Under the pieces are notes generated by a model. That model did no database searches. It was not told the DNA's origin and saw nothing but the letters and a program-made list of their open reading frames with translations. The position numbers and the translations under genes were made by a program. From Bacteroidales bacterium (GTDB taxonomy: Bacteria > Bacteroidota > Bacteroidia > Bacteroidales > UBA3824): a DNA stretch of 64,000 nucleotides. Below are positions 1 to 9,999 of the stretch, piece after piece (position 1 is the first letter of the stretch; the number at the start of each line of letters is the position of its first letter). Where the stretch lies: NCBI GenBank assembly GCA_016286055.1, contig JAEERW010000005.1:62001-126000 (forward strand), read 5' to 3'.

Positions 1-1
1 A

Positions 2-100
2 TACAAATTAATGTGTGGTTTCTGCCACTGAAACTCTCCTTGCCATAGTGGCAATACAGAGGGACACCCGCTTTTTGAAGGGGTCTTTTCAATTTGTACA
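2..100. other. Structured non-coding element at window edge
   Basis: The first 100 bases can fold into a three-way junction: an outer pair TACAAATT (2-9) with AATTTGTA (92-99), an inner hairpin TGCCACT (23-29) with AGTGGCA (47-53), and a second inner hairpin GACACCC with GGGGTC around 64-86. No ORF covers it. The pairing is seen directly; that it is an RNA or a mobile repeat is inference. The rest of 101-244 is AT-rich and shows nothing I can name. Confidence 0.35.
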
Positions 101-244
101 ATATCCTGTTTGTCAAGGTTTTATTGATATCCAATAAAAGGGTTGAAAACATTGTTTTATATTGCTATGTGTATTGGTTAATTCGTTTGTGAGGTTGTTT
201 ATCTGAAAAGAACTATAATATTGGTTTCAATTAATATAATCAAA

Positions 245-1126
245 TCATTTATATTTTTCTATTTCCTCGTGAGACGGCAGCCAATTGATAACACGGTTAA
301 CATCAGGATACTTTTTTGATACTTTCATTATTACAGTATCTCCAATTTCTATTTTGCGGAAAACATCAAAATATGCTTCATTGTTACGTTTTACATAATA
401 TGCCGTAAACATTCCTTTTTTGATTCCGACAAGTATTATTCCCCAAGTTTTCTTATTGGAAGGCCAATCATTTTTTACAGATTTACGAATCACATAGCCT
501 AATGAAATGTATGATTGAGCAAGAGCATCATCAACTTGTTTTTGTATTAATTTTTTTATTTCTTGCTCCCTTTCCTTGGTTGTCTTATAGTTACTATATT
601 TGTGGTAAACAGCCTTGTAGGTTTCGTCGGGGAGCCTTTGTAAATAATCTTGCACCTCAGGTATTATTTGTGATGGTTCTAATTTTAAATCGCGGTAACA
701 CTCCTCCGGCAAAATGCCTAAATCAATGGCTTCGACAGTGTCGATACGCTTAAAATGGTCATCGACATCTGGCCCCCGATAAAAGCCTGTAGAAAACACT
801 TCAACATCTATACCATCAATAGATAATGGATAATCATATTTAGGGTAGAATTTCCATTCACCTATATATGTATTCGAATCTTTGTTATGCATATGGTAGC
901 AACAAAAACCTTCATATTTATATTTATTTGATGTGGTGTCGTTGCAATAATGCAAAAAACTACCGTCTGCGTTTATAAGTACATAATGCAAAACGCCTTT
1001 TTCCAAACTATTTTTGTGTAGATATACGCCTACACAGTCTTCCTCTTCTATTGATGAAAAGCACGAAACCATAGACATCAAAAGAATCAAGACAATTACG
1101 ATTCTATTTAAAAATTGGTTCATCAT
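245..1126 (-). CDS. Hypothetical lipoprotein
   Basis: This is a 293-residue protein of unknown family. The ORF track starts at a TTG; I prefer the ATG at 1126, which gives a short charged N-terminus, a hydrophobic segment and a lipobox-like end (LMSMVSC), so an envelope lipoprotein is likely. The mature part is Tyr/Lys/Asp-rich and has a lysine-rich helical stretch (KTTKEREQEIKKLIQKQ) in the middle. Its C-terminal part resembles small lipoproteins of gut Bacteroidetes that track a cell-surface role, but I cannot assign a domain. It stands alone, about 100 bp downstream of the efflux operon end, in lower-GC DNA than that operon. Confidence 0.6.
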   Translation of the reverse strand: MMNQFLNRIVIVLILLMSMVSCFSSIEEEDCVGVYLHKNSLEKGVLHYVLINADGSFLHYCNDTTSNKYKYEGFCCYHMHNKDSNTYIGEWKFYPKYDYPLSIDGIDVEVFSTGFYRGPDVDDHFKRIDTVEAIDLGILPEECYRDLKLEPSQIIPEVQDYLQRLPDETYKAVYHKYSNYKTTKEREQEIKKLIQKQVDDALAQSYISLGYVIRKSVKNDWPSNKKTWGIILVGIKKGMFTAYYVKRNNEAYFDVFRKIEIGDTVIMKVSKKYPDVNRVINWLPSHEEIEKYK

Positions 1127-1225
1127 ATTCAATTACAAAGTTGAAATTTTGTATTATGGTTCTCATTTTTACGTTTTCTGTTTCTTCGAGGCGAAGTAAG
1201 GTATTAAAAATCAAATTACCAAATG

Positions 1226-4200
1226 TTATTTATTCTTTTTGCTAAAAATATCCTTCTTCTTCAAGCACATAACCGGCAGCACCAGCACCACGCCTACAAG
1301 CGACATTACCAAGCCGCCGATGGTGCCTACTGCCATTGGAAACCAAAAGCCTTCTGCCTCAGACCCTACTATAAAGGGTACAAAGCCGAGCGCAGTGCTG
1401 AGGACGGTGAGCATTATGGGTACAATTTTTACGTTAAAGGCTTTAAAATAGGCAGTTGCGGGTTTCATTCGCCGCTTGTATTTTTTAAACTCGTTGACAA
1501 TATAGATACTTGCGTTTACCGTGATGCCGCACAAAAGCACCATTGCCGCAAATCCTCCTATGTCGAACTTGATAGAAAAGAGGTAAAACGCCAAAAACAG
1601 CCCGATATACGACACAGGAATAATGCCGATTATGGCAAACGGATAGCGCAACGAATCAAATAGCACCGCCGTAACAAACACAATAACAGCAAGTATGAGG
1701 GCAAGCAAAATGTAATGTTTGGCTTCGTTGGGCCGCCACCAATAATAAGATTGGTTGTAACTAATAGAATAGCCCACAGGCAAACGCAGGCGATAAATAG
1801 AATCAGCCTCGGCAGAAACCTTGCCGCCCATCACCGACGAACCAATATATTCGTATTGGAGACAAAGTTGGTATTGTTGGTTTTTCTTAACTATCTGGTC
1901 TGCTGCTTGTTGCTTGCTAATTTCGCACAGTTCCGAAATCTTATAATGCCGTCCGCCAATCTCCACGGGATGGTTGAGCAGCCACCAAAGGTTGTACTCC
2001 TCCGATTGTCGCGTATACATTACAATATCCTCCAAAACATTGCCGTTCCACACCGTTGCGCAACGTTGGTCGTTGACAAAGGTTTGACGGAGAAGCCAAA
2101 AGAGATATTCTGCCGAAATGCCCTGACGAGCCATCACATCTTTGCGTGGAACAAGATGAAACTCCTGATAATCATTCTTATAATACTGCTGCTCGGCGTT
2201 GATATTCACCTCTTTGATACGCTTAAACGAGAGAAGATGTTTTTTAACGCTATCCGCCCATTGAAGAAGAGTTTCGTAGTTGTAGCCAGCCATATCGAGG
2301 CGATACGAGCCTGTGGTTTCGCGTACCGAATTTGAAAAACCCTGATCTTGAAGACCATAGACGCTCCAACTGCCTCCGCCGAGTTGCAACCCTTTGCTTA
2401 TGATGTTGGATTTGAGGGTATAAGGAAACGCACCGTGCTCCACATCCTTGTTGAAACGTATGCTGATATGTCCCTGCATAGCCTGCACCGACGATTCAAA
2501 CTGCTTGATTTCCTTATAAGTAGACAGGAAACTCTCCATTTTGCGAATCAGCACATCCATCTGTTGAAAAGTGGTGCCGTAGGGAAGAGTGGCGTAAACT
2601 TGAAGCACCACCTCATTATCGCTGTTCCAATAATTTCCGTCCATAACTTTTTCGGCAAAAAGGCGTAGAGTTCCACCAAAAATAACATCGGTATATGGAC
2701 GAATATTTTCATTGTAAATTTTAGTGCCAAACACATTGTTGTAAATCTTTGCCCAAAAACTTTCATTGTTGATTTCTTTCGGCATTAAGAAAAAAGGAAT
2801 ACCAAACGCCAAAATTACTATACAAAGAGCCGTTTTCTTAAAACGAACAAGAAAGTAAACTATCTTGCGATAAACACGATTTAGGTAAACAGCCACCAAA
2901 AGTTTTACCTTATAAAATTTTAACACAGATTTTTGTTTCTGCAAACTGAGAATTGCTGGTACAAGCCAAAGAGCCACAAACACCGAAACTATAAGATTTA
3001 CAATAATAACCACTGAAAAATCATAGAGGCTGAGTTTTACCTTATCATCTAAGAAAAACACCACCGAAAGCGCACCCACAGTGGTAAGCGTGGCCGCCAC
3101 AATAGGCAAAATAGCAGCAAGATTGTGTTCTCTGCGCCAATGGTCTGCCATAATAATGGTGTTGTCGATAATAAGATTCAAAGAAATTGTGATACCTGCC
3201 AACGAATACAACTGCAACTCCACACCAAGCAAGTAATAGACCAAGCACGCCACAGCCAAATTGCACACAAGGCTACAAGTGACCATAAGCACGTGACGCC
3301 AACTAAAAGTTGTTAACCAAATGAAAACCAAGAGTATAAGCACCGTAAGCGACGAACGGAAATAAATTTTGTCTAATTCGCCACGAATGCGCTCTGTGGC
3401 ATCGTAAGCAAGGTTAAGTTCGTATCCGTGAGGCAGTTTGCGTTTTAGTTCGGCGATTTTGGCAACAGCCTTTTTTTGAAGTTCTATTTGGTTGGCAGAT
3501 TCGGAGGCGTAGAGCGAAAGGTAGATGGAGTTTAACCCATTGATACGGCGCACATAAGTAGGCGGAGCGTCGGTGATGGTCATCTTAACAAGGCGGTTGA
3601 GACATACGAGCGACGAATCGGGCAAGGGCAGATAAATATCATCGAGATTAAACACCGTGTCGGCAACGTTGGTGCTTAGCGTATACTTGCCTATATTCTT
3701 GTGAGAGCGATAGTTAGATATAGCCGACTGAATATCCATTTCGGAAATTCCAAGACGTTGCAACAGTTCGGAATCGTATTCCAAACGGCGTATTTTGCGT
3801 TCGGCGCCAGTGATTTCTACCTTAGTGATTTCGCCAATCTCGGCAAAGCCCGTTTGAAAGACATTTTCAGCAGTTTGCAAAATTTCTGACGGCGGCAGAA
3901 GGGCATTGACGGTATAAGAGAGAAAAGGACCTTGTGAATCGTCGGCGGCACTCTGCGTATAAATCGACGGATAAGATACACCTTGTGGCAAATCGCTCCA
4001 AACCTGACGGATAAGCGTGGAAACCTCAAAACGGGCAGCGTCGATGTCGGTATGCTTATCTAAACGCAGCGTAATGCGCCCACTGCCGTTTTGCGACGAC
4101 GATTCAATATCCTCAACGCCGCTCATTCGGGCAAACATAGCCTCCAAACGACTTGTAACCTCAGATTCCACCACCTTGCTTGTGGCTCCGTTCATCGAAA

Positions 4201-4339
4201 AATATACCGAAATCACAGGCATTTTTTCCGAAGGTTGGAGTTTCAACGGCAGATAAGGCAAAAACGCAAACCCTATAAGCGACAAGCATATAGCGGTAAC
4301 AATTACGGTAAAAGGCGATATGTTTTTTGCGTTTTTCAT
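1226..4339 (-). CDS. RND efflux transporter (second pump of operon)
   Basis: This is an inner-membrane, proton-driven efflux pump of the AcrB/MMPL-like RND superfamily. At 1037 residues it is full length, with one TM helix near residue 10-28, a large periplasmic porter region, a TM2-6 block around 330-470, a second periplasmic region and a TM8-12 block near 860-1025. The TM4 region carries IIDNTIIMADHW, the position where canonical pumps keep the proton-relay acidic residues. Its ATG overlaps the stop of the TolC gene by four bases (ATGA), so translation is probably coupled. It is more divergent than the other RND protein of the operon, for example in the short loops and Tyr-rich C-terminal half. 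Substrate cannot be predicted. Confidence 0.88.
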   Translation of the reverse strand: MKNAKNISPFTVIVTAICLSLIGFAFLPYLPLKLQPSEKMPVISVYFSMNGATSKVVESEVTSRLEAMFARMSGVEDIESSSQNGSGRITLRLDKHTDIDAARFEVSTLIRQVWSDLPQGVSYPSIYTQSAADDSQGPFLSYTVNALLPPSEILQTAENVFQTGFAEIGEITKVEITGAERKIRRLEYDSELLQRLGISEMDIQSAISNYRSHKNIGKYTLSTNVADTVFNLDDIYLPLPDSSLVCLNRLVKMTITDAPPTYVRRINGLNSIYLSLYASESANQIELQKKAVAKIAELKRKLPHGYELNLAYDATERIRGELDKIYFRSSLTVLILLVFIWLTTFSWRHVLMVTCSLVCNLAVACLVYYLLGVELQLYSLAGITISLNLIIDNTIIMADHWRREHNLAAILPIVAATLTTVGALSVVFFLDDKVKLSLYDFSVVIIVNLIVSVFVALWLVPAILSLQKQKSVLKFYKVKLLVAVYLNRVYRKIVYFLVRFKKTALCIVILAFGIPFFLMPKEINNESFWAKIYNNVFGTKIYNENIRPYTDVIFGGTLRLFAEKVMDGNYWNSDNEVVLQVYATLPYGTTFQQMDVLIRKMESFLSTYKEIKQFESSVQAMQGHISIRFNKDVEHGAFPYTLKSNIISKGLQLGGGSWSVYGLQDQGFSNSVRETTGSYRLDMAGYNYETLLQWADSVKKHLLSFKRIKEVNINAEQQYYKNDYQEFHLVPRKDVMARQGISAEYLFWLLRQTFVNDQRCATVWNGNVLEDIVMYTRQSEEYNLWWLLNHPVEIGGRHYKISELCEISKQQAADQIVKKNQQYQLCLQYEYIGSSVMGGKVSAEADSIYRLRLPVGYSISYNQSYYWWRPNEAKHYILLALILAVIVFVTAVLFDSLRYPFAIIGIIPVSYIGLFLAFYLFSIKFDIGGFAAMVLLCGITVNASIYIVNEFKKYKRRMKPATAYFKAFNVKIVPIMLTVLSTALGFVPFIVGSEAEGFWFPMAVGTIGGLVMSLVGVVLVLPVMCLKKKDIFSKKNK

Positions 4340-5808
4340 CTTAGATTTTCAAAGTCAAACTGTTCGGAAAGCGAAACACCAGCGGCAAAATCGTAAAGAG
4401 TTTGCTGACGCAGGCTATAATAGCATTGCCAATATTGATACATTGTTGATACATAATTGTTTAAAGCCGTTTGCAAACGCTGTTGCGATGCCGAAAGTGT
4501 GGTAATATCAATAGCCGCATTTTGAAAACGCTGCACATTGGCATTGTAAACTTCTTGGGCAATGTTTTGAGTCTCTTGTGCGCTTTGCAGTAGGTAATAT
4601 CTTGATTTTAATTCACTTATGGTAACAATCAAGTTTTGTTCCAACTCTTGAATATTTTGTTCTTGATCGATACGGGCAATGTTGAGCGAGTTTTCCGCCT
4701 GATTCCGTTGACCCTTGCGCACACCCCAGTCTACAATAGGAATTGCAAGCGAAACCGAAACCACATCGCGGCGCATAGGGTCGTTGTAAACATCTTCAAA
4801 TTTTTCTGCCTGCTGGTTAAACCCTATACTTGCATTAACACTCGCAGTAAAACGGTTCTGTTTTTTTACACGATCCAACTCGCGTTCCGCCTCTGTTACC
4901 GACTGCATTTTTTCTAAGATTAAATAACTGTTTTGATGCATATAATCAAGGGCTTGGTGAGTGTCAACATCAAATTCTTCGGGGTTATCGGGGAGAATAA
5001 GTATAATGTCGGTATCCTTGTCAATGCCAAGATAAGTAGTCAAATTTAGCGATGCTTTTTTAACAGCAACCTCAGCCTCATAGACCGAATTTTTGGCGTT
5101 TACCACATCTAATTGCAAAGTCATAAGGTCAGTTTTGGTAATAGAGGCAATTTGAAACTTCCGCTGACCCATAACATAAAGCGAATCGCATCTATCTACT
5201 TGATTTTTTGCGTTTTTCAATTGATATTGTGCTTGTGCAAGATTAAAGAAATATGCAAGCGCAGTGGAGGCAATCTGTTCGGCATTATAGATATATTGCA
5301 GTTTGGCTTTTTCAAATTTAACGGGTTCTATCTTCTTGTCCCACTTGAACTTATTATATCCAAACATTATGTGCGAATATCCAATGCTGAGCGGAACCGA
5401 TGAAAACTGATTGTAGGTAGTTGCACCAAAATATCTAAGATAATCGAGACTTGTATTAATTGTAAAAGTTCCGCCCAAAGGTGTAAAATTCTGCGAAAGA
5501 ATAAGGTTTCCATTGGCAAGATACGATTTTTGCTGACGGTAAACGTCCATATCACTTTCGGAATCGTAACGCGAAATCAACTGACGGTTGTAAGCCACAG
5601 GGGTTAACTGCAACGTTAGCGAAGGCAATCTATCTGCCTTGTAATTACGCCATTGCCAATAACTTGACATATACATATTTTTGTATCTAAACGCCGTGAG
5701 CGAACTATCCTGAGCAAGACGGATAACCTCAGGTAGTGTAAGAACCTTTTGAGCGTTAGATATTTGCGCAAAAATCAAAATCAATATTATAATAAAACTA
5801 TTTTTCAT
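4336..5808 (-). CDS. TolC-family outer membrane efflux protein
   Basis: This 490-residue protein is the outer-membrane exit duct of the tripartite efflux system. A cleavable signal peptide (about residues 1-19, ending ISNAQ) is followed by the two pseudo-repeats of the OEP fold, with long alpha-helical Gln/Asn/Ala-rich segments at roughly 180-270 and 360-460 that would form the periplasmic tunnel. The length is normal for the family. It lies between the two RND genes, overlapping the upstream one by 11 bases and the downstream one by 4, so a single duct probably serves both pumps. No unusual features. Confidence 0.9.
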   Translation of the reverse strand: MKNSFIIILILIFAQISNAQKVLTLPEVIRLAQDSSLTAFRYKNMYMSSYWQWRNYKADRLPSLTLQLTPVAYNRQLISRYDSESDMDVYRQQKSYLANGNLILSQNFTPLGGTFTINTSLDYLRYFGATTYNQFSSVPLSIGYSHIMFGYNKFKWDKKIEPVKFEKAKLQYIYNAEQIASTALAYFFNLAQAQYQLKNAKNQVDRCDSLYVMGQRKFQIASITKTDLMTLQLDVVNAKNSVYEAEVAVKKASLNLTTYLGIDKDTDIILILPDNPEEFDVDTHQALDYMHQNSYLILEKMQSVTEAERELDRVKKQNRFTASVNASIGFNQQAEKFEDVYNDPMRRDVVSVSLAIPIVDWGVRKGQRNQAENSLNIARIDQEQNIQELEQNLIVTISELKSRYYLLQSAQETQNIAQEVYNANVQRFQNAAIDITTLSASQQRLQTALNNYVSTMYQYWQCYYSLRQQTLYDFAAGVSLSEQFDFENLR

Positions 5809-8800
5809 AACTTTTTGGTTTTACTAAAACAATATATATCAACGGCATCACGAACAAACTAACAAAAGTGCCGACAGCCATTGTAGAAATCATAGCCACA
5901 GCCAAAGGCTGTTGCAATTCGGAACCCATATCGGATGTAAACAAAATAGGCAACGCCGCTCCGATAGTGGTGAGCGAGGTCATAACAATAGCCCTGAGTC
6001 TGCGCTGTCCTGCCGTGTGAACAGCCGTAGCAATCGACATTCCTTGCTTGCGCAACTCGTTGATAGTGTCGAGTTTAAGAATAGAATCGTTAACAATAAT
6101 ACCGCACGAAACTATAATGCCAATGCCCGACATCAAATTGAGTGTGCAACCGCTAAGCCACAGAACCACAAGGGCAAAGCACACGTCGATAGGAATCTCT
6201 ACCATCACAATCAAAGGTTGCAGAAAACTCTCAAACTGAGCGCACATAATAAAGTACATCAGCATTATAGAAATCAAAAGAATCACTGCCAACTGCTTAA
6301 CCATAGCCTTGTTTCCAAAGAAAGCACCAGAAAAATCCACATCCCAACGATTGGTAGAATTTACAACCGAACGCACTGTATTACAAAGTGTTTCGGCATC
6401 GTCAACATCATAGAAATATATCGGCACATAACGTCCGTTTTTGCCAGCGGTAACGGTTTTTAATTCTTGTGCGGTGGTCTGCCTTACCAAACGTCGGATT
6501 GGCACGTAAGTATTTGATTTACTATTGTTATCAAACACATTTATAAAACCTTCGGCAATGAATTTATCTACATTATTACCATCGCCTTTGATATATACAG
6601 GCATATATTGATTATAAGAATGAAGTTCGGTAACTTGCTCACCCGCCACCACTTCGGTAATAAGGTTTTGCAGAGTTTGAATATTTACATTATATAATTG
6701 TAGAGCCTGACGGTCGATAATCAAAAGTTTTTGAGGTACAAATGCAAGAGTAGACGAATGTTGGTCGGGCAAAGCGGTTTTTATCTTGCCCTCAATATCC
6801 TTAATCTCATCGCTTGAAGCCTCGTAGCCACGCTCCGAAAGTTGCGCCACTATATCAGCCTCAGCAGTTTCAAATAGTTTTTCAAAGATAGTAACAGGAG
6901 GGGAAAATTTAACCGAAGCATTAGGATAATTATCTTTAAGCCAAAGTCTTATAGCATTATTCAAAGGAGCGATACTGTCGGGCGAAGAGGTTTTAAAATA
7001 TAGTTCCGCCTCGGTTTTAGACAGTTGGTTGGCTTGGTCTACCACATAATCTTGCACACCGATATAAGCCGTAGACTCAATTGGAATATCGTTTACTGCG
7101 CTGAGCAGCAGTTGAGTACGGCGGCGGTTTTCATCGATGTTTATATCATCGTTCCACTCGATAGAAGACACTTGTTCATAATAATCAATTTTTGGCATTT
7201 TACTTTTGCCAATAACTGTAAACATAAGCCAACAGAGCGGCAAAGTTAGCAAAACAATGATAATCACAACTTTTTTATGATTTAAAATAAAGTCGAACAC
7301 ACGGTTGTAACCTGCCGATATTGTTTGGATATGTCCTCGGTTTTCATAGCCTTTTTTGGCAACAGATTTTGCCATAAACACACGGTATACCACCGGCAGA
7401 AGCATAATTCCCACCATATACGACACCGCCAAACCAGCCGTTATAGCAAAAGCCTGATCGCTGAAAATTGCACCTGCCATTCCATCTATGAAAACCAATG
7501 GTACAAACACCGCCACTGTGGTGAGCGACGAACTTAAAAGCGGCGTAATCAATTCGTTAGTAGCACCCACACACGATGTACGGAGAGTGCGTCCACGCTG
7601 CTGCCATTGGGCAATGTTTTCGCAGACAATCAGCGAGTTATCTATCATCATACCCACCACAAGAATCAATCCCGAAAGCGATACAATATTCATAGATTTT
7701 CCAAACACGTAAAACGGTACAAATGTGATAATTACCGACGTTATCATACTTATACCAATCACCATCGATGAACGCAATCCGCCCATAAACATTATTGCCA
7801 CAAAAATTATGAGCAAAAATCCCAAAATCAAGTTTTGTTTTAGGTTTGAAATTGTATAATCCAAAAGTTCGGTCTGATTTCTACAAATCTGAAAATCAAG
7901 GTTAGGAAACTGCTCCGAAAACTGCTCCACAATTTCGTTGATACGGCCGCGCATTGCATCCAAACCTTCGTCAGACTGCTTGATAACTGCAAGAGTTACA
8001 ACACGTTTGCCACCAGCCATCGACAATCCTTGCTCCTTAACAGTAGAGGTTTCGATACGGCAGACATCCTTCAACTGAATAATCCTTTCGCCCGATTTGA
8101 TATAGATATTTTCTACATCGTTTTTACCAGCAAGAATTGTTGCCACCTTGATGGTATATTCATAGATTCCGTCTTTTACACGCATACTTCCCGCGTCACG
8201 GTTGTTGTTTTGGAGAGCATTGGTAATATCTTGAATTTCAAGACCATAAACACGCATTTTGTCCATATCTGGCGTTACCATAATACACTGCGACGGAATA
8301 CCTGTAATATCTGCCATAGCCACCTCGGGCAGTTGCTCCACACGTCGGCGGATGATGTTTTCTACCGCCTGACACATCTGCAAAAACTCCGTCTGGTCGC
8401 CCTTATCGTCTTTAAGTGAGATATTTAGATAAAAAACTGGAATATCGGTAGCACTCGCCTTGATAGCCTTTGGACGCTTGGTAGATGGCGGCAGATAATT
8501 CATTGCGGCATCGATTTTTTCATTAACCTCGATATATGCGTAATCGGTGTTGGTGCCAAATTTAAAACGCATATTAATAATGCCGATACCGTCGCGCACC
8601 TGACTTGTAATCTCGTCTAAACCGTTAACTTGCAGCATATTATTGCGCAGCGGCTGTACCACAGTGTTTTCTAATTCCGACGACGACATATCAGCATCAG
8701 AAGTTTGAATGGTAATCTGCGGAATGGCAATATCGGGCAAAAGCGACACCGGCAAAGTGTTGTACATAACCGCGCCAATTATCACAAACGCCAAAAAAGC

Positions 8801-8839
8801 CATTATCACCGCAACGGGACGCCTAACTAAAAAATCCAC
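5798..8839 (-). CDS. RND efflux transporter (first pump of operon)
   Basis: This 1013-residue RND-type exporter has the classic N-terminus MDFLVRRPVAVIM, a porter domain with the usual SSELENTVVQPL segment, and TM4 with the relay-region motif GMMIDNSLIVCEN near residue 400. The second TM block contains GIIVNDSIL near 915, typical of HAE-1-like pumps. The start codon is GTG at 8839: the first in-frame stop lies only a few codons upstream, and no ATG gives this conserved N-terminus. It follows the membrane-fusion gene by 36 bases and overlaps TolC by 11. Its likely job is proton-coupled export of lipophilic compounds through the shared TolC. Confidence 0.92.
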   Translation of the reverse strand: MDFLVRRPVAVIMAFLAFVIIGAVMYNTLPVSLLPDIAIPQITIQTSDADMSSSELENTVVQPLRNNMLQVNGLDEITSQVRDGIGIINMRFKFGTNTDYAYIEVNEKIDAAMNYLPPSTKRPKAIKASATDIPVFYLNISLKDDKGDQTEFLQMCQAVENIIRRRVEQLPEVAMADITGIPSQCIMVTPDMDKMRVYGLEIQDITNALQNNNRDAGSMRVKDGIYEYTIKVATILAGKNDVENIYIKSGERIIQLKDVCRIETSTVKEQGLSMAGGKRVVTLAVIKQSDEGLDAMRGRINEIVEQFSEQFPNLDFQICRNQTELLDYTISNLKQNLILGFLLIIFVAIMFMGGLRSSMVIGISMITSVIITFVPFYVFGKSMNIVSLSGLILVVGMMIDNSLIVCENIAQWQQRGRTLRTSCVGATNELITPLLSSSLTTVAVFVPLVFIDGMAGAIFSDQAFAITAGLAVSYMVGIMLLPVVYRVFMAKSVAKKGYENRGHIQTISAGYNRVFDFILNHKKVVIIIVLLTLPLCWLMFTVIGKSKMPKIDYYEQVSSIEWNDDINIDENRRRTQLLLSAVNDIPIESTAYIGVQDYVVDQANQLSKTEAELYFKTSSPDSIAPLNNAIRLWLKDNYPNASVKFSPPVTIFEKLFETAEADIVAQLSERGYEASSDEIKDIEGKIKTALPDQHSSTLAFVPQKLLIIDRQALQLYNVNIQTLQNLITEVVAGEQVTELHSYNQYMPVYIKGDGNNVDKFIAEGFINVFDNNSKSNTYVPIRRLVRQTTAQELKTVTAGKNGRYVPIYFYDVDDAETLCNTVRSVVNSTNRWDVDFSGAFFGNKAMVKQLAVILLISIMLMYFIMCAQFESFLQPLIVMVEIPIDVCFALVVLWLSGCTLNLMSGIGIIVSCGIIVNDSILKLDTINELRKQGMSIATAVHTAGQRRLRAIVMTSLTTIGAALPILFTSDMGSELQQPLAVAMISTMAVGTFVSLFVMPLIYIVLVKPKSYEK

Positions 8840-8875
8840 TGCTACAATATTTTTGGTTACACATCATATTCATAA

Positions 8876-9922
8876 TCAATAAATTATATCGCTACGGTCG
8901 GCAAGATAAGTGTTACCCGAAACCACCACCGAATCACCCTCGTTGATACCCGAAATTATGGCAATATGGGTGCTGTTTTCGATGGAAGTTTCCACATAGC
9001 ACCAATGCGCCTTATGATCTTTGGCAGTGAACACCACAGGACGGTTTGAACGCATTACCACAGCACTTTTGGGCACAGAAACAAACTCGCCCGCCTGCTG
9101 ACTAATTTTTACACTAACATTCATACCTTCAAATAGTTGCGATGGTTTAAAGATTTTAGCCTTTACCCTCACCATACCATTGGATTCTACCGTTGGATTC
9201 ACCTCGGTAACTTCGCCCTGCCAAGCCTTTCCGGGCATCGAAAACACCGAAATTTCTACCTTTTGACCAGTTTTCACAAACGAAAGTTCACTTTCAATGA
9301 TGGTAAAGTCCACAGTCATAGAGTTTTGGTCGATGATTCTACAAAAAGGTTTTGATTGCTGGGCAAGGTTGCTCGGCTTGTCGCTGAGATTGGCAACCAC
9401 ACCTGCAAAAGGTGCTTTGAGCGTGGTGTGCTCGTAATCATATTTGGCAGAATTGTACGACGCAAGTGTTTGAAGATAACCACTTTTCACCTCAGCCAAA
9501 TGCCTGATATTTTCGGGAATGTCGGGGTCGTCGGGACTGTACCCCTGCCCTATCAGAGCCTCCTTCATCTGCAATTTAGATTGTTCAAGAGCCGCCTCCG
9601 ACGATTCCATCTGATTTTTAAGTTTAAAAGCCTGCAAACGAGCCACCACAGCACCCTGCGAAACTGTCCGTCCGTTAGCAGTATAAACATCTGATATTGT
9701 GCCGTTTACCTCCCAATAAAGATCGGCAAAACGCCCAGCCGAAAGTTTGCCATTGCTCACAAGTTCTTGATTAAACTGCGACTTGGAGGCCAAAGCGGTT
9801 TCCACCTGCTGACGTTCATCGGCAATGATATTCTGCTGTCGCTCTTCATCGCCACCGCCACCCTTGCCGCAACTCATTGTCACAAACGGCAAACTAATTA
9901 ATAACCAATATTTTACACTCAT
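8876..9922 (-). CDS. Efflux periplasmic adaptor (membrane fusion protein) lipoprotein
   Basis: This 348-residue HlyD/AcrA-type adaptor connects the RND pumps to TolC. The N-terminus is a lipoprotein signal ending VTMSC, followed by a glycine run (GKGGGG) that separates the anchor from the fold. A first lipoyl half (about 50-105, VSQGAVVARLQAF) leads into a short alpha-hairpin (105-165). The second lipoyl half contains TTLKAPFAGVVANL, and a beta-barrel and membrane-proximal domain complete the protein. It is the first gene of the four-gene efflux operon. No repressor gene is adjacent, so regulation cannot be read from context. Confidence 0.92.
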   Translation of the reverse strand: MSVKYWLLISLPFVTMSCGKGGGGDEERQQNIIADERQQVETALASKSQFNQELVSNGKLSAGRFADLYWEVNGTISDVYTANGRTVSQGAVVARLQAFKLKNQMESSEAALEQSKLQMKEALIGQGYSPDDPDIPENIRHLAEVKSGYLQTLASYNSAKYDYEHTTLKAPFAGVVANLSDKPSNLAQQSKPFCRIIDQNSMTVDFTIIESELSFVKTGQKVEISVFSMPGKAWQGEVTEVNPTVESNGMVRVKAKIFKPSQLFEGMNVSVKISQQAGEFVSVPKSAVVMRSNRPVVFTAKDHKAHWCYVETSIENSTHIAIISGINEGDSVVVSGNTYLADRSDIIY

Positions 9923-9999
9923 AAATATTAAATTAGTAAGTGTTACAAACTTAATGAATTTATTTATAATACAAAAAAATATTTAGCATAAAACTTTAC

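Noticed and set aside
1223-1663. Plus-strand ORFs at the end of the second RND gene (also 1239, 1715, 2348)
   Set aside because: Composition and lack of motifs show they are complements of the RND coding sequence.
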